Source: Salidesulfovibrio brasiliensis JCM 12178
Lineage (GTDB): Bacteria; Desulfobacterota; Desulfovibrionia; Desulfovibrionales; Desulfovibrionaceae
Direction of reading: 5' to 3'
DNA: 64,000 nucleotides
Assembly: GCF_001311825.1 (NCBI RefSeq)
Contig: NZ_BBCB01000001.1
Coordinates: forward strand, 1 to 64,000
Numbering within the stretch: the stretch's first letter is position 1; each line of letters begins with the position of its first letter. The notes below the pieces were generated by a model. It saw only the letters and a list, made by a program, of their open reading frames with translations, searched no databases and was not told where the DNA came from. The position numbers and the translations under genes are program-made. Shown here in pieces: positions 38,278 through 48,715 of the stretch.

Positions 38278-39969
38278 ATGGAGATGACCGGGGCGCAGAT
38301 TCTGCTGAAGTGCTTGGAGAAGGAAGGTGTTGACGTCATGTTCGGGTTCCCTGGCGGAGCCGTGATCGACATTTATGACGAAATTCCCAACTTTTCCGTA
38401 GAGCATATCCTAGTACGCCACGAACAGGGTGCGATTCATGCCGCTGACGGCTATGCGCGCGCAACGGGCGAGACAGGGGTGTGCCTAGTCACTTCGGGCC
38501 CCGGTGCGACCAATACCGTCACCGGAATCGCCACGGCTTACATGGACTCGATTCCGGTGGTCATCTTCACCGGCCAGGTGCCCACGCCGCTGATAGGCAA
38601 CGACGCCTTTCAGGAAGTGGACATCGTCGGCATCACGCGGCCGTGCACCAAGCACAATTATCTGGTCAAGGACATCAAGGATCTGGCCCGGACCGTCCGG
38701 CAGGCGTTTTATCTCGCCCGTTCCGGACGGCCCGGTCCGGTCCTCGTCGACCTGCCCAAGGACATCGTCAACCAGAAGTGCGACTTCGAGTGGCCGGAAG
38801 ACGTGACCATGCGGAGCTATAACCCCACGGTCAAGCCGCATGTGGGGCAGGTTCGCAAGGTCGCCAAGCTTATCCGCAACGCCCAGCGCCCGCTCATCTA
38901 TTCGGGTGGCGGGGTTGTGCTTTCCAAGAGTCACGAAGAACTCCGCTGGCTTGCCGACAACCTCGACATCCCAGTGACATCCACGCTCATGGGCCTCGGG
39001 GCGTACCCCGGAAATGGCAAGCACTGGCTTGGAATGCTCGGCATGCACGGCACTTACAGCGCCAACATGGCGGTAAATAACTGTGATCTGCTGCTCGCCG
39101 TGGGTGCGCGGTTCGACGACCGCGTTACCGGAAAGGTCAGCACGTTCGCGCCGCACGCCACTATCGTGCATATCGATGTGGACCCCACGAGCATCCAGAA
39201 GAACGTCTCGGTGCATGTCCCTCTTGTCGCCGACTGCAAGAGCGCGCTCGGCTCCCTGAAGAAGGAGATGGAAGCGCTTGTCAGCGAAGAGGACTGGGAA
39301 CGCAAGCATGAAGAGTGGAATAGCCAGCTTGAGGAATGGGACCGGCTGCATCCGCTGACCTACAATGACGTGGATGACGCCATCAAGCCGCAGTACGTCG
39401 TTGAGCAGATTCAGGAAATCACCAAGGGCGACGCAATCATCGCGACCGAGGTGGGGCAGAACCAGATGTGGGCGGCGCAGTTCCTCAAGATCAATGAGCC
39501 GAACCGCTTCCTGACCTCCGGCGGACTGGGCACCATGGGGTACGGTTTTCCGGCCGCCATGGGAGCGCAGCGCGCCTTCCCGGACAAGCTGGTCATCGAC
39601 GTGGCCGGAGACGGCTCCATCCAGATGAACATTCAGGAAATGATGACCGTGGTCTGCAACAAGCTGCCCGTGAAGATCGTGATCCTGAACAACGGCTACC
39701 TTGGCATGGTCCGGCAGTGGCAGGAGCTCTTCTACAAGAAGAACTACTGCGAGACCTGCATGGACGCGCAGCCCGATTTCGTGAAGCTCGCCGAAGCCTA
39801 CGGCGCCGAAGGGTACCGCATCACCGAGAAGAAGGACGTGAACAAGGTGCTCAAAAAGGCGTTTGCCACGGACAAGCCCGCCATCATCGATGTGCGCGTG
39901 ACCAAGGAAGAGAACGTTTACCCCATGGTCCCGGCCGGTGCGTCGCTGACCGAAATGCTGCTGGTGTAG
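38278..39969 (+). CDS. ilvB: Acetolactate synthase large (catalytic) subunit
   Basis: ThDP enzyme that condenses two pyruvates or pyruvate with 2-oxobutyrate, the first common step of valine, leucine and isoleucine synthesis. The 563 residues include the catalytic Glu region [17 protein letters not shown] (about residues 48-64), FAD-binding elements, and the ThDP/Mg motif [20 protein letters not shown], later [16 protein letters not shown]. Length and motifs are standard. The ATG follows the DUF465 stop by one base, so translation is probably coupled. Confidence 0.95.
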   Translation: MEMTGAQILLKCLEKEGVDVMFGFPGGAVIDIYDEIPNFSVEHILVRHEQGAIHAADGYARATGETGVCLVTSGPGATNTVTGIATAYMDSIPVVIFTGQVPTPLIGNDAFQEVDIVGITRPCTKHNYLVKDIKDLARTVRQAFYLARSGRPGPVLVDLPKDIVNQKCDFEWPEDVTMRSYNPTVKPHVGQVRKVAKLIRNAQRPLIYSGGGVVLSKSHEELRWLADNLDIPVTSTLMGLGAYPGNGKHWLGMLGMHGTYSANMAVNNCDLLLAVGARFDDRVTGKVSTFAPHATIVHIDVDPTSIQKNVSVHVPLVADCKSALGSLKKEMEALVSEEDWERKHEEWNSQLEEWDRLHPLTYNDVDDAIKPQYVVEQIQEITKGDAIIATEVGQNQMWAAQFLKINEPNRFLTSGGLGTMGYGFPAAMGAQRAFPDKLVIDVAGDGSIQMNIQEMMTVVCNKLPVKIVILNNGYLGMVRQWQELFYKKNYCETCMDAQPDFVKLAEAYGAEGYRITEKKDVNKVLKKAFATDKPAIIDVRVTKEENVYPMVPAGASLTEMLLV

Positions 39970-39981
39970 GAGGAGATGAGC

Positions 39982-40470
39982 ATGCGACATACGCTTTCCG
40001 TCATGGTGGAGAACGAGCCCGGTGTGCTTTCCCGCGTCGCGGGTCTCTTCAGCGGCAGAGGCTTCAACATCGAATCACTGAACGTCGCTCCGACTCTGGA
40101 GAAGGGCGTTTCCCTCATGACCGTCGTTGCCGAGGGCGACGACGCCATCATCGAACAGATCGTCAAACAGCTCAGAAAGCTCGTCCCCATCGTCCGGGTG
40201 GTGGACATGACCGAACTGCAGTCCGTCGACCGCGAGATGATCCTCATCAAGGTCAACGCCGAAGACTCCAAGCGCGCGGAGATTCTTCGAATTACGGATA
40301 TTTTCCGCTGCAAGGTCGTCGACGTGAGCATGGACGAACTGACCATCGAGTGTACCGGCGACCGTGGTAAGATTTCCGCCATCCTGAATCTTCTATCCAG
40401 ATTCGGCATCAAGGAAATCGCCCGTACCGGCAACGTGGCCATGCGCCGCGCCATGCAGGTTACCGAGTAG
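39982..40470 (+). CDS. ilvN: Acetolactate synthase small (regulatory) subunit
   Basis: ACT-domain subunit that activates IlvB and confers valine feedback inhibition. I chose ATG 39982 (MRHTLSVMVENEPGVLSRVAG) because AGGAGG at 39968-39973 is then 8 bases upstream; the in-frame ATG at 39976 is too close. The 162-aa protein has the ACT domain in the first 75 residues and the C-terminal ALS_ss_C domain (EILRITDIFRCKVVD, then EIARTGNVAMRRAM). It follows ilvB by 12 bases. Confidence 0.94.
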   Translation: MRHTLSVMVENEPGVLSRVAGLFSGRGFNIESLNVAPTLEKGVSLMTVVAEGDDAIIEQIVKQLRKLVPIVRVVDMTELQSVDREMILIKVNAEDSKRAEILRITDIFRCKVVDVSMDELTIECTGDRGKISAILNLLSRFGIKEIARTGNVAMRRAMQVTE

Positions 40471-40516
40471 ACCGACCCCGTATTTCCCTCTGGACATTCT
40501 TCATCCCGGTCGGTAA

Positions 40517-41605
<1,089 letters not shown>

Positions 41606-41631
41606 CAACACAAGCTTCATAGACATCATCG

Positions 41632-41663
41632 AAGCGGCTCCCCTCAGGGGGGGCCGCTTTTTT
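41632..41663 (+). terminator. Rho-independent terminator after ilvC
   Basis: Twelve-position stem aagcggctcccc / ggggggccgctt (one G-T) with a TCAG loop and a T run. It ends the ilv operon. Confidence 0.9.
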
Positions 41664-41815
41664 ACGTAAAATGCAATTACAAATCGCATGATTGATATTG
41701 TCACGGATTGAAACAAAGATTTTCGTGACAATCACAATTCCTCCCCATTTAACGCTTGACCCATGGACCAGATATCCCTATTCAGTCTGCTCTTCACAAT
41801 TCAGAGAGGTGCAGT

Positions 41816-42373
41816 ATGGCAGAAAATACAATTATTTTAGGTATTTTAATATTTCTCGCAGAGGTTGTGGTTTTGACCATCGGGACGGTCAGGACCATGA
41901 TGACTGTGCAAGGTGAAACCAAAATGGCGTTTTGGCTCGGGGCGCTTGAAATGACGGTCTGGGTCATGGGCACGTCGGCGGTGATCGCCAAGGTGGGCGA
42001 GGTGCCGTTTCTCGGCGTGTGCTATGCGCTCGGCTTTGCCGTGGGGAACGTGACCGGCATTTGGGTGGAGCGCAAGATCGCGCTCGGCCACGTGGTTGTG
42101 CGGTTCATCAGTCCGGTGAACGGCCGGGTCATCTCCTCGGCCATGCGAAATGCCGGGTTCGGCACCACGGTGGTCGCCGGGGAAGGCTCCGAAGGGCCGG
42201 TGACGGTCCAGTTCGTGGTCTGCCGCCGTAAGGACCTCAAACAGGTCATCTCCATTGCGAGAACCATTGACCCTGACGTGTTCTATACCTACGAGAACGC
42301 TGGTGTAGCTCACTGTCACAGGCCGTCCCCGCAGCAGTGTCCGGCGGAGCAGACCGCTTCGGATTTCGCCTAG
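41816..42373 (+). CDS. DUF5698/UPF0316-type membrane protein
   Basis: A 185-aa protein with three N-terminal helices (about residues 4-24, 40-60, 65-85), one holding VLTIGTVRTMMTVQGE, and a C-terminal soluble part with the DUF2179-like pattern (NAGFGTTVVAGEGSEGPVTV, then CRRKDLKQVISIARTIDPDVF, then YTYENAGVAHC). I chose ATG 41816 with gagagg upstream. UPF0316 proteins are uncharacterised. It is a single gene ending in a terminator. Confidence 0.85.
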   Translation: MAENTIILGILIFLAEVVVLTIGTVRTMMTVQGETKMAFWLGALEMTVWVMGTSAVIAKVGEVPFLGVCYALGFAVGNVTGIWVERKIALGHVVVRFISPVNGRVISSAMRNAGFGTTVVAGEGSEGPVTVQFVVCRRKDLKQVISIARTIDPDVFYTYENAGVAHCHRPSPQQCPAEQTASDFA

Positions 42374-42398
42374 TCTCATTGTAACCGCATTTTTCCAG

Positions 42399-42431
42399 AA
42401 GACCCCAGCCTCATGAGGCTGGGGTCTTTTT
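42399..42431 (+). terminator. Rho-independent terminator after the DUF5698 gene
   Basis: Fourteen-bp stem aagaccccagcctc / gaggctggggtctt, then ttttt. Confidence 0.92.
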
Positions 42432-42525
42432 GTGTGCTGACATGTCGGCTATCAAAGCATGCGCTGCTGCCCATATCGAGAGAAGTCTTACGAATCGGCG
42501 GCTTGTCGAAAAAAGGACTCTCTCT

Positions 42526-42553
42526 TTGACCATAAGTTCCTTTCATGTATGCT
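42526..42553 (+). promoter_or_regulatory. Sigma-70-type promoter for the sll1863-like gene
   Basis: TTGACC (42526-42531) and TATGCT (42548-42553) are separated by 16 bases, about 70 bases before the start of the gene at 42624. Both boxes match well at the key positions. Confidence 0.5.
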
Positions 42554-42623
42554 TGGATTAAGTATCTGCGATGTACGCAGTGAAATGATGCTCGTTAATC
42601 AAGCATGAAAGGAGAATTTAATC

Positions 42624-42911
42624 ATGCCGAATCGTGAAGAATATGTTCAGAAAATGAAAGCCAAGCTCGACGAGCTTAATGCGGAAGTGGATCGCCTTCA
42701 GGCTAAAGCCAGAAGCGCGGAAGCTGATTGGCGTATCAAGTATGACAAGGAAATTCAGGAGCTCAAGGAGCGTCGCGAAGAGGCCAAAGCGAGGCTCGCC
42801 GAGTTTCAGGAAGCCGGTGAAAGCGCTTGGCAGGACATGAAGATCGGTCTTCAGGGAGCTTGGGACATCCTTGACGAGGCTATCAAGTCCGCAAGTGCCC
42901 GTTTCAAGTAA
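42624..42911 (+). CDS. sll1863-family stress-response coiled-coil protein
   Basis: A 95-aa highly charged helical protein: MPNREEYVQKMKAKLDELNA opens a long coiled coil (residues 5-65) rich in Lys, Glu and Arg. It ends with an amphipathic WQDMKIGLQGAWDILDEAIK and ASARFK, the signature end of this small family found in marine and sulfate-reducing bacteria and cyanobacteria, where members respond to stress. A ribosome site (aaaggag) lies before the ATG. It has its own likely promoter and terminator. Molecular function is unknown. Confidence 0.8.
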   Translation: MPNREEYVQKMKAKLDELNAEVDRLQAKARSAEADWRIKYDKEIQELKERREEAKARLAEFQEAGESAWQDMKIGLQGAWDILDEAIKSASARFK

Positions 42912-42919
42912 AATAGATA

Positions 42920-42945
42920 CAGGGGCGGCTGCCGCCCCTGTTTTT
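42920..42945 (+). terminator. Rho-independent terminator after the stress gene
   Basis: Stem caggggcg / cgcccctg with a GCTGC loop and five T. Confidence 0.88.
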
Positions 42946-43009
42946 CGTGATGTTGGTCAGTGCATCTCCATTGGCGCTCTCATTGAGCTAGGATGCTTAT
43001 CTCCATATG

Positions 43010-43038
43010 AATAAGCCGTGGGTTCGCCGCGGCTTATT
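43010..43038 (-). terminator. Possible hairpin terminator of the minus-strand cluster
   Basis: aataagccgtgg pairs with ccgcggcttatt (one G-T) around a 5-base loop, 4 bases beyond the hydrolase stop. The T run after it on the minus strand is poor, so it may be a weak terminator or a stabilising hairpin. Confidence 0.45.
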
Positions 43039-43042
43039 TGTT

Positions 43043-43852
43043 TCATGAAATGCGTGATGCAAGTCTTCGCAGTTCGGCATTGAAAGACTCGGCCTCTTCG
43101 AAAAACGGCATGTGTCCGCTGTTGTCAAAGAGTTTCAGTTCACAGCCGGGAATGCTTTCGGTCACATGCTGCCCTGTTTTGTGGCCGAAGTGGACACTTC
43201 CCCCGGTCCCGTATGCTGCCAGCGTTGGAATCGACACGGTAGGCAGAACGTCGCGCAGGTCGCACAAGGCATAGTCGCGATACAGTCGCGCCGTGCTTTG
43301 GGTGTGCGCCTTGCGGTATTCTTCCATCATCCAGTCGAGCGTTTCAGCCTGAGGATGGGCGGCAAACATGCCTTTGATGAAGGACCTGCCGAATCCTTCG
43401 CGATCACCCGTAAAAGCGTTCAGGGAGATGTCCAGAGCGGTCTCGTCCCTGCCTTGCAGACGATGGGTGTTCCACTCATCCGGGGCCATGGGGTAGGGCG
43501 TGCCCTCGACAATGGCCAATGCGCCGATGAGATCGTCGGCGAACTGCCGCCAGTAGTCCAGCACCACGGAGCAGCCGAGCGACCATCCTGCCAGCACGCA
43601 GTTGCGAAGCTCGAGGGATTCGATCACTTCCCGCAGGTCCTGTGCTGAGCGCGCAATAGTGTTGCCCGTGCGTGAGTTGCCGGACTCGCCGTGGCCGCGT
43701 AGGTCGAAGGAGACGACGCGGAAGCTGTCGGCAAGGCCGGAAAACTGCCGCTCAAAGAAGCGGCTGCTCATGGTCCAGCCATGCACCAGCACCAGCGGCC
43801 TGCCGCGTCCTTCTGAACGAACATGAAGTTTGAGGCCGTCGCTTGTCTGCAT
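43043..43852 (-). CDS. Alpha/beta-hydrolase
   Basis: A 269-aa single-domain hydrolase. The oxyanion region is VLVHGWTMSSRFFERQ (about residues 21-36), the nucleophile Ser is in the elbow AGWSLGCSVVLDYW (GWSLG, about residue 91), and the catalytic His is in LFDNSGHMPFFEEAE near the C-terminus. The acid residue is less certain. It could be an esterase, lipase or BioH-like enzyme; the substrate cannot be told. It ends the minus-strand cluster, two bases from trmO. Confidence 0.86.
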   Translation of the reverse strand: MQTSDGLKLHVRSEGRGRPLVLVHGWTMSSRFFERQFSGLADSFRVVSFDLRGHGESGNSRTGNTIARSAQDLREVIESLELRNCVLAGWSLGCSVVLDYWRQFADDLIGALAIVEGTPYPMAPDEWNTHRLQGRDETALDISLNAFTGDREGFGRSFIKGMFAAHPQAETLDWMMEEYRKAHTQSTARLYRDYALCDLRDVLPTVSIPTLAAYGTGGSVHFGHKTGQHVTESIPGCELKLFDNSGHMPFFEEAESFNAELRRLASRIS

Positions 43853-43854
43853 GG

Positions 43855-44283
43855 CTATTCGTTAAGATCCTTCAGCTTCCCCTTGAATTTCTTGGGAAAG
43901 GGCTTGATGTCCACAACCGGGGTGCCGTCAATGGCCTCCAGCGGCTCCACTTCGAGCCTGTTGCCCTCGATGGCGACGATCTGCACCCGGTGCAATCCCA
44001 CCGGGTTGGGCCGGAACGGGGAGCGGGTGGAGAAGACCCCCCGCTGCGGCAACTCTTTCTTGCCTCTGGGGTGAACCTTCAGGGTGTCGCGCTTTGATTC
44101 GTGGAACCAGGTGATAAGTTCGATCCAGTCACCTTCTTTCAGGCCGTCCAGTCCTTCGGATACGTCGGCGTTGATGGTGATGACCGCCCGAACCGCCCCG
44201 TTTTCGTCTTCCATCTTCGGGGCTGTCTCGCGGTCCTTGATGCTGGATGATATGTAGCCGATCGGATTAATAGTGTAGTCCAT
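43855..44283 (-). CDS. trmO: tRNA (adenine37-N6)-methyltransferase TrmO (TsaA family)
   Basis: YaeB/TsaA-type beta-barrel methyltransferase that, with SAM, methylates N6 of t6A37 in tRNA-Thr. The 142-aa product has INPIGYISSSIKDRETAPKM at the start, WFHESKRDTLKVHPRGKKEL and the key GVFSTRSPFRPNPVGLHRVQ (about residues 78-97; SPFRPNP is diagnostic). It lies between thiL and the hydrolase. The short length matches bacterial single-domain members. Confidence 0.9.
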   Translation of the reverse strand: MDYTINPIGYISSSIKDRETAPKMEDENGAVRAVITINADVSEGLDGLKEGDWIELITWFHESKRDTLKVHPRGKKELPQRGVFSTRSPFRPNPVGLHRVQIVAIEGNRLEVEPLEAIDGTPVVDIKPFPKKFKGKLKDLNE

Positions 44284-44296
44284 CGTAGCTCCTGAT

Positions 44297-45253
44297 TTAG
44301 CTGGAGAAGTGATCGAAACCTTGCACGGAAAACGGCTCGTTGTTCACGGTCAGGCCCGGAATGTCGGTGACGGAGCCGATGACTGCGGTACCGGGGACGG
44401 ACTTGATGCGTCCGCCAGCCTCGATGCCTGCCGTGCCGAGCAGGGCATAGTCCTCGCCGCCAAGCACAACTGTCTCGACTGGATCGAGGTTCTTGGCTTT
44501 GCAGTACCGTATCACTTCATCAGGGATCATGTCTTCCGTAATGCGCAGGGAAACGCCGCGTTCCGGGCCAACGAGTCTCGGCAAGTCGCGGGCGAGGCCA
44601 TCGGAGACGTCCATGAGAGAGGAAACGCCCGCAGCCGTGAGCAGGGAGGCGATCATGAGCTTCATTTTCGGCCTGAGGTGCGCGCGGCAGGCAACAGGAT
44701 ACTCTTCCTTGGCCGCCTCGCCCATCTCCTCAAGAGCAAGCATGCCCACGCGGGCAAGCCCGAGGTCGCCGCACACGAAAACCGAATCGTGCGGCTGTGC
44801 ATTACGGCGTTGGATGAATTTCCCGTTTGCGCCGCCGTTGCCAAGGATGGTGATGCTGATGCCGAGCTTGTCCGAGCGGCTCAAGTCGCCGCCTGAGAGG
44901 ACGAGGTCGCTCTGCCGGGCCAGCGAGGCCATGCTGGAGAAGAACTCGTCCCAAAACTCGGTAGGAAGCCCATCCGGAACCATGAGGTCCATGTTGAACG
45001 CCACCGGCTTTGCGCCCATCCCCGCGATGTCCGAGATGTTTACGGCCAGCGCCTTGTACCCGATGTCTCCCGGCGAGAAATAGGAACGCCTGAAGTGAAA
45101 ATCTTCGAGAAAGAGGTCGGAGCTGACGCAGAGATCGGCCCCCCCGGCAATGATCGCGCCGTCATCGCCCCGGCCGAGCTTAACGAAATCGTTTTTAACG
45201 GTGAAATGTTTGTCTATGAGCGCCAGAAAGGCTTCTTCACTGGTCAGGTTCAT
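44297..45253 (-). CDS. thiL: Thiamine-monophosphate kinase
   Basis: Phosphorylates thiamine phosphate to the active cofactor thiamine pyrophosphate. I chose the ATG at 45253 (MNLTSEEAFLALIDKHF), with GGAG 6 bases upstream. The 318-aa protein has the AIR-synthase-like fold: LGRGDDGAIIAGG, NISDIAGMGAKPVAFNMDLM (about residues 69-88), LSGGDLSRSDK and SLMDVSDGLARDLPRL. It lies 11 bases after the helicase gene and 13 before trmO. No other thiamine gene is here. Confidence 0.94.
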   Translation of the reverse strand: MNLTSEEAFLALIDKHFTVKNDFVKLGRGDDGAIIAGGADLCVSSDLFLEDFHFRRSYFSPGDIGYKALAVNISDIAGMGAKPVAFNMDLMVPDGLPTEFWDEFFSSMASLARQSDLVLSGGDLSRSDKLGISITILGNGGANGKFIQRRNAQPHDSVFVCGDLGLARVGMLALEEMGEAAKEEYPVACRAHLRPKMKLMIASLLTAAGVSSLMDVSDGLARDLPRLVGPERGVSLRITEDMIPDEVIRYCKAKNLDPVETVVLGGEDYALLGTAGIEAGGRIKSVPGTAVIGSVTDIPGLTVNNEPFSVQGFDHFSS

Positions 45254-45264
45254 GGTCGTCTCCA

Positions 45265-47397
45265 TTATAATAACTCAACGTAATCCTTGATGATCACTTT
45301 CAAACCGAAGCCCGGGAAATTAATGCGGTACTTGTCGGGTCCGATTTCGGCAATGATCTTGCCCTTGCCGAAAATCTTGTGGTTGCAGTAGCCGAGTTTG
45401 GTGGCTGGCTTTCCGCTGGGCTGCTTTGGTTCTGCCGAGGCCGCTGCACGGGACGGTGATTTGGCATGCACGCTTGCACTTTTCCGCTGCTCGATTCCGC
45501 CGGAGTAGGACTCGTGAAAGCGCTCAAAGCAATCGTTCGGCAGTTCCATGACGAACGGCGAGGGCATGGCAGGCTCGGAGCTTCCATTATAGCGGTTGTA
45601 GATGGTTTTCGGAACGAAAAGCGAGAGGTGTTCCTTGGCGCGGGTGCAGGCCACGTACATGAGGCGGCGTTCCTCTTCGAGGTCTTCGGGACGCTGCACG
45701 GCCCGCCGGGACGGGAAACGGTCTTCCACGAGATCGATGAGGATGACGGCCTTCCATTCCAGTCCCTTGGCCGAGTGGACCGTAGACAGTACCACGGATT
45801 CCTCATCCACTTCCTTGTCGTCCGGGTCGCCTTCAAGTGAAAGGTCGGCCAGCATCTGGTCCATGTCCTGATAGCTGGTGGCTATCTGTGCGAGCTGGTC
45901 CAGTCCCTGCTGTCGTTTCGGGTAGTCGTCCGGGAATTTCTCAGTGAGGATGGGCTGATAGAAGCTGATGAGCCTGTCCAGCGTTCCGGCAGGAGTGAGC
46001 GGGGACTTGCGGATGACGTCCAGCTCGTTGAGCAGGTCGTTAAGCGCCTCATGCTTCTTACGCATTTTCGTCAGGTATTTCCCGCCGCTGTCAGTGTGAA
46101 GCGCTTCGTAAATCTTGGCAACGGTCTTGGGGCCCACGCCCTTGACGTGATCCAGCGCGCGCTGCCACGCGATGAGGTCGTTGGTGTTCACGCACAGGCG
46201 CAGCAGGGACATGACGTCCTTGACGTGCGCTGCCTCGTTGAAGCGGATTCCCCCGAACTTTCTGTACTCCACGCCGAGCCGGGCAAGGGATGTTTCCAGA
46301 TGAAAGGACTGGTAGCCAGCACGAAAAAGAACCGCGATCTCGTTCAGCGGATATTTCTTTGAGAGCTTGAGGATACGGTCAAGAACGAGCTTGGCCTGCG
46401 TCTGGTCGCTGATGGGGTAGACGACCTCCGGAACGGAGTTGCCCGGAATGTCGGAGTAAAGCTCCTTGTCGAACTTGGTCCGGGCGTTGTCCAGAATGTG
46501 GTTCGTGAGGTCGAGAATCTGCTGCACGCTACGGTAGTTTCGCTCCAGCCGGACGATCTTGGTGCCGCTGAATATCTCGGGAAATTTGAGGATGTTGTCA
46601 ACATTTGCGCCACGGAAAGCGTAGATGGACTGAGCATCGTCGCCCACGGCCATGACGTTTCCGGACTCGCCCACGAGGTGCTTGACGATACGCGCCTGCA
46701 CGAGGTTGGTGTCCTGATATTCGTCAACCATGATATAGCGGTAGCGCGTGGAAAGCTGATTGCGAAGCGGTTCGTTTTTGGTCAGCAGCTTGTCGAGCTC
46801 GAAGAGCAGGTCGTCGTAATCCAGCAGGGCGTGTTTTTTCTTGAAGATGGCGTAGGCGCGGGCAATGGCCTCAAGGTCTTCCACGTAGGGCGAGAGGTGG
46901 TAGGCTTCGCGCTGCACCACCGCGTCCATGGGTTCTTCCTTGTTCCGGGACTTGGTAATCAGGTCCAGCACCGTGTTTTTCTTGGGGAACGACTTGTCAC
47001 CCTTGCCGAGCTCCAGTTCTGCGCGAACGTCCCGCACGGCGTTTTCCTGATCCGCGCGGTCCATGAGCGTGAAGCCGGACTCAAACCCGAGGTCCATGGC
47101 GTTTCGGCGCAGGGTGGCAAAGGCAAAGGAGTGGAAGGTGCCGCCGCTGGTGCCGTCCAGCGGTCGTCCGAGGATTTCAGCGGCGCGGGTCAGCATCTCC
47201 TGCGAGGCCTTTCGGGTGAAGGTCAGCAGGAGAATCTGGGCCGGGTCCACGCCTTGCTCCACGAGGTGGGCAAGTCTGTAGACGATGGTCCTCGTCTTGC
47301 CGGAGCCTGCCCCGGCAATGACCAGCACCGGGCCTTCGGTGGTGGTGACGGCTTCATATTGCGCTTTGTTCAGTTCGTTCTTCAGGTCTATGCTCAT
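45265..47397 (-). CDS. ATP-dependent DNA helicase, UvrD/PcrA type
   Basis: Superfamily 1A 3'-5' helicase of 710 aa acting in repair and replication restart. Walker A is VIAGAGSGKTRTIVYRL (about residues 26-42), motif Ia LTFTRKASQEML, Walker B YIMVDEYQDTN (about residues 225-235), motif III VGDDAQSIYAFRGA, and motif V VVLSTVHSAKGLEWKAVIL, motif VI YVACTRAKEHLSLF. The C-terminal FGKGKIIAEIGPDKYRINF resembles the Tudor-like tail of PcrA/UvrD. Whether it is UvrD, PcrA or Rep cannot be told from sequence. It overlaps the phosphodiesterase gene by 4 bases. Confidence 0.93.
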   Translation of the reverse strand: MSIDLKNELNKAQYEAVTTTEGPVLVIAGAGSGKTRTIVYRLAHLVEQGVDPAQILLLTFTRKASQEMLTRAAEILGRPLDGTSGGTFHSFAFATLRRNAMDLGFESGFTLMDRADQENAVRDVRAELELGKGDKSFPKKNTVLDLITKSRNKEEPMDAVVQREAYHLSPYVEDLEAIARAYAIFKKKHALLDYDDLLFELDKLLTKNEPLRNQLSTRYRYIMVDEYQDTNLVQARIVKHLVGESGNVMAVGDDAQSIYAFRGANVDNILKFPEIFSGTKIVRLERNYRSVQQILDLTNHILDNARTKFDKELYSDIPGNSVPEVVYPISDQTQAKLVLDRILKLSKKYPLNEIAVLFRAGYQSFHLETSLARLGVEYRKFGGIRFNEAAHVKDVMSLLRLCVNTNDLIAWQRALDHVKGVGPKTVAKIYEALHTDSGGKYLTKMRKKHEALNDLLNELDVIRKSPLTPAGTLDRLISFYQPILTEKFPDDYPKRQQGLDQLAQIATSYQDMDQMLADLSLEGDPDDKEVDEESVVLSTVHSAKGLEWKAVILIDLVEDRFPSRRAVQRPEDLEEERRLMYVACTRAKEHLSLFVPKTIYNRYNGSSEPAMPSPFVMELPNDCFERFHESYSGGIEQRKSASVHAKSPSRAAASAEPKQPSGKPATKLGYCNHKIFGKGKIIAEIGPDKYRINFPGFGLKVIIKDYVELL

Positions 47398-48695
47398 TCC
47401 GTTCCCAGATTGAAATGCTTGAGTATTTCCTTGCCCACGTCGCGCATACGCGCCGGACGGGAGCCGTGTGAGTCGTACCAGATGGCCCCGCGCATGGTGT
47501 GGGCACCGGTCCTGCCGTGAAAGCCGAACACCTCGGTTCTGCCGAACTTGGCCTTGAGGTCGTATCCGGGCCGGGCAAGGCAGACAAGGTCAGGCGCTCG
47601 CTTTCGCATGGGACCCGTATACAGTTCAGCGCCCGTAAAGACCCTTTCCATTACGCGTTCGCCTTCATGGGTCAAGCCCTCAAGCCCGGTCTTGATTTCA
47701 AGGGCGAGGCGGTCCGCGTCCGTATCCCGCAGGCTCCCGCGTGAAAACCGTGAGCGGCGGTGCAGGTATATCCGCCCCGGGTCAAGTGCGAACGCCTTGC
47801 TCTGACTGGATATTTTGCTGGAATCCCATTCTGATTCCGGCGGGAAATCGAGGGACATGAGGCCGTGTTTGCTGAGCCACGTATTCAGGCAGACCTCGGT
47901 TTTGAGTTCGGTGAAGCCGTGATCCGCGAGGACCATAAGCCGTTTCGGGCCGGGCAGGGCCTCGAAGCGGTCGAGGAAATCGCCAAGCAGGTCATCCCAG
48001 TCGCGCAGGAAGTCCATGCACTGATTATGCAGTGGGTGCAGCTCGTCCGTAACCGCCGTGAAGAGGAAGTGGAAGAGACGGTCCGTTTCGGTCAGGACAA
48101 AGACGAACAAATCCCAGCCGAGGTCGGGCCAGAGCATGTCCAGCGCGGTCTTGCGGTGCCGTAGCGAGCGGTGCAGACGCTTGAGCAGTGCGCCGGGGTT
48201 CCGGGTCGCGTCCGAAGTCTCCGGTTCTATCTCGTACCCGGCCTCGTGGAGCTTCGCAGCCAGAAACGGTGGATGTACGGCCCGCTGCAGTTCCTCCGCG
48301 ACAAACCCCGCCACGAGCATTCCACGCACCGGGCGGGCCGGGAAGGTGTTCGGCAGGTTTATTACCCGCGACACCAGACCGGACTCGCCCAGCCTGTCGA
48401 AGATGGTGGGGCAGGTCACGGCCTCGACGTTCACCGGCACCGACTCGTAGGTGTCCGGGTCGAAGCGGGCAAAGCCGAAAACGCCGTGTCCTTCAGGACC
48501 TTCGCCAGTGAACATGGAGGTCCAGTTGACCGGCGAAAGCTCGGGGATTTCAGCGTCCACGCTGGTCGCCTCGGCCACGATGCGGCCGAGGTTGGGCAGC
48601 GTTTTCCCGAGGCGCACCGCGAGGTCCAGCGGCAGACCGTCCAGACCGAGGACCGCCAGCCGGTTCCACGAACGGTCTTTGAGGACGATACTCAT
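47394..48695 (-). CDS. Type I phosphodiesterase/nucleotide pyrophosphatase-like protein
   Basis: Alkaline-phosphatase superfamily member of 433 aa. Metal and nucleophile motifs are LAVLGLDGLPLDLAVRLG (about residues 13-30), SPVNWTSMFTGEGPEGHGVFG (Thr or Ser nucleophile, about residues 53-73), VFVLTETDRLFHFLF, LMVLADHGFTELK and GFHGRTGAHTMRG. No signal peptide is visible, so the site of action is unclear. It may be a phosphoglycerol or nucleotide phosphodiesterase. It is coupled to the helicase gene by an ATGA overlap. Confidence 0.86.
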   Translation of the reverse strand: MSIVLKDRSWNRLAVLGLDGLPLDLAVRLGKTLPNLGRIVAEATSVDAEIPELSPVNWTSMFTGEGPEGHGVFGFARFDPDTYESVPVNVEAVTCPTIFDRLGESGLVSRVINLPNTFPARPVRGMLVAGFVAEELQRAVHPPFLAAKLHEAGYEIEPETSDATRNPGALLKRLHRSLRHRKTALDMLWPDLGWDLFVFVLTETDRLFHFLFTAVTDELHPLHNQCMDFLRDWDDLLGDFLDRFEALPGPKRLMVLADHGFTELKTEVCLNTWLSKHGLMSLDFPPESEWDSSKISSQSKAFALDPGRIYLHRRSRFSRGSLRDTDADRLALEIKTGLEGLTHEGERVMERVFTGAELYTGPMRKRAPDLVCLARPGYDLKAKFGRTEVFGFHGRTGAHTMRGAIWYDSHGSRPARMRDVGKEILKHFNLGTE

Positions 48696-48715
48696 GGTTC
48701 GGCAGCCCCGACTGG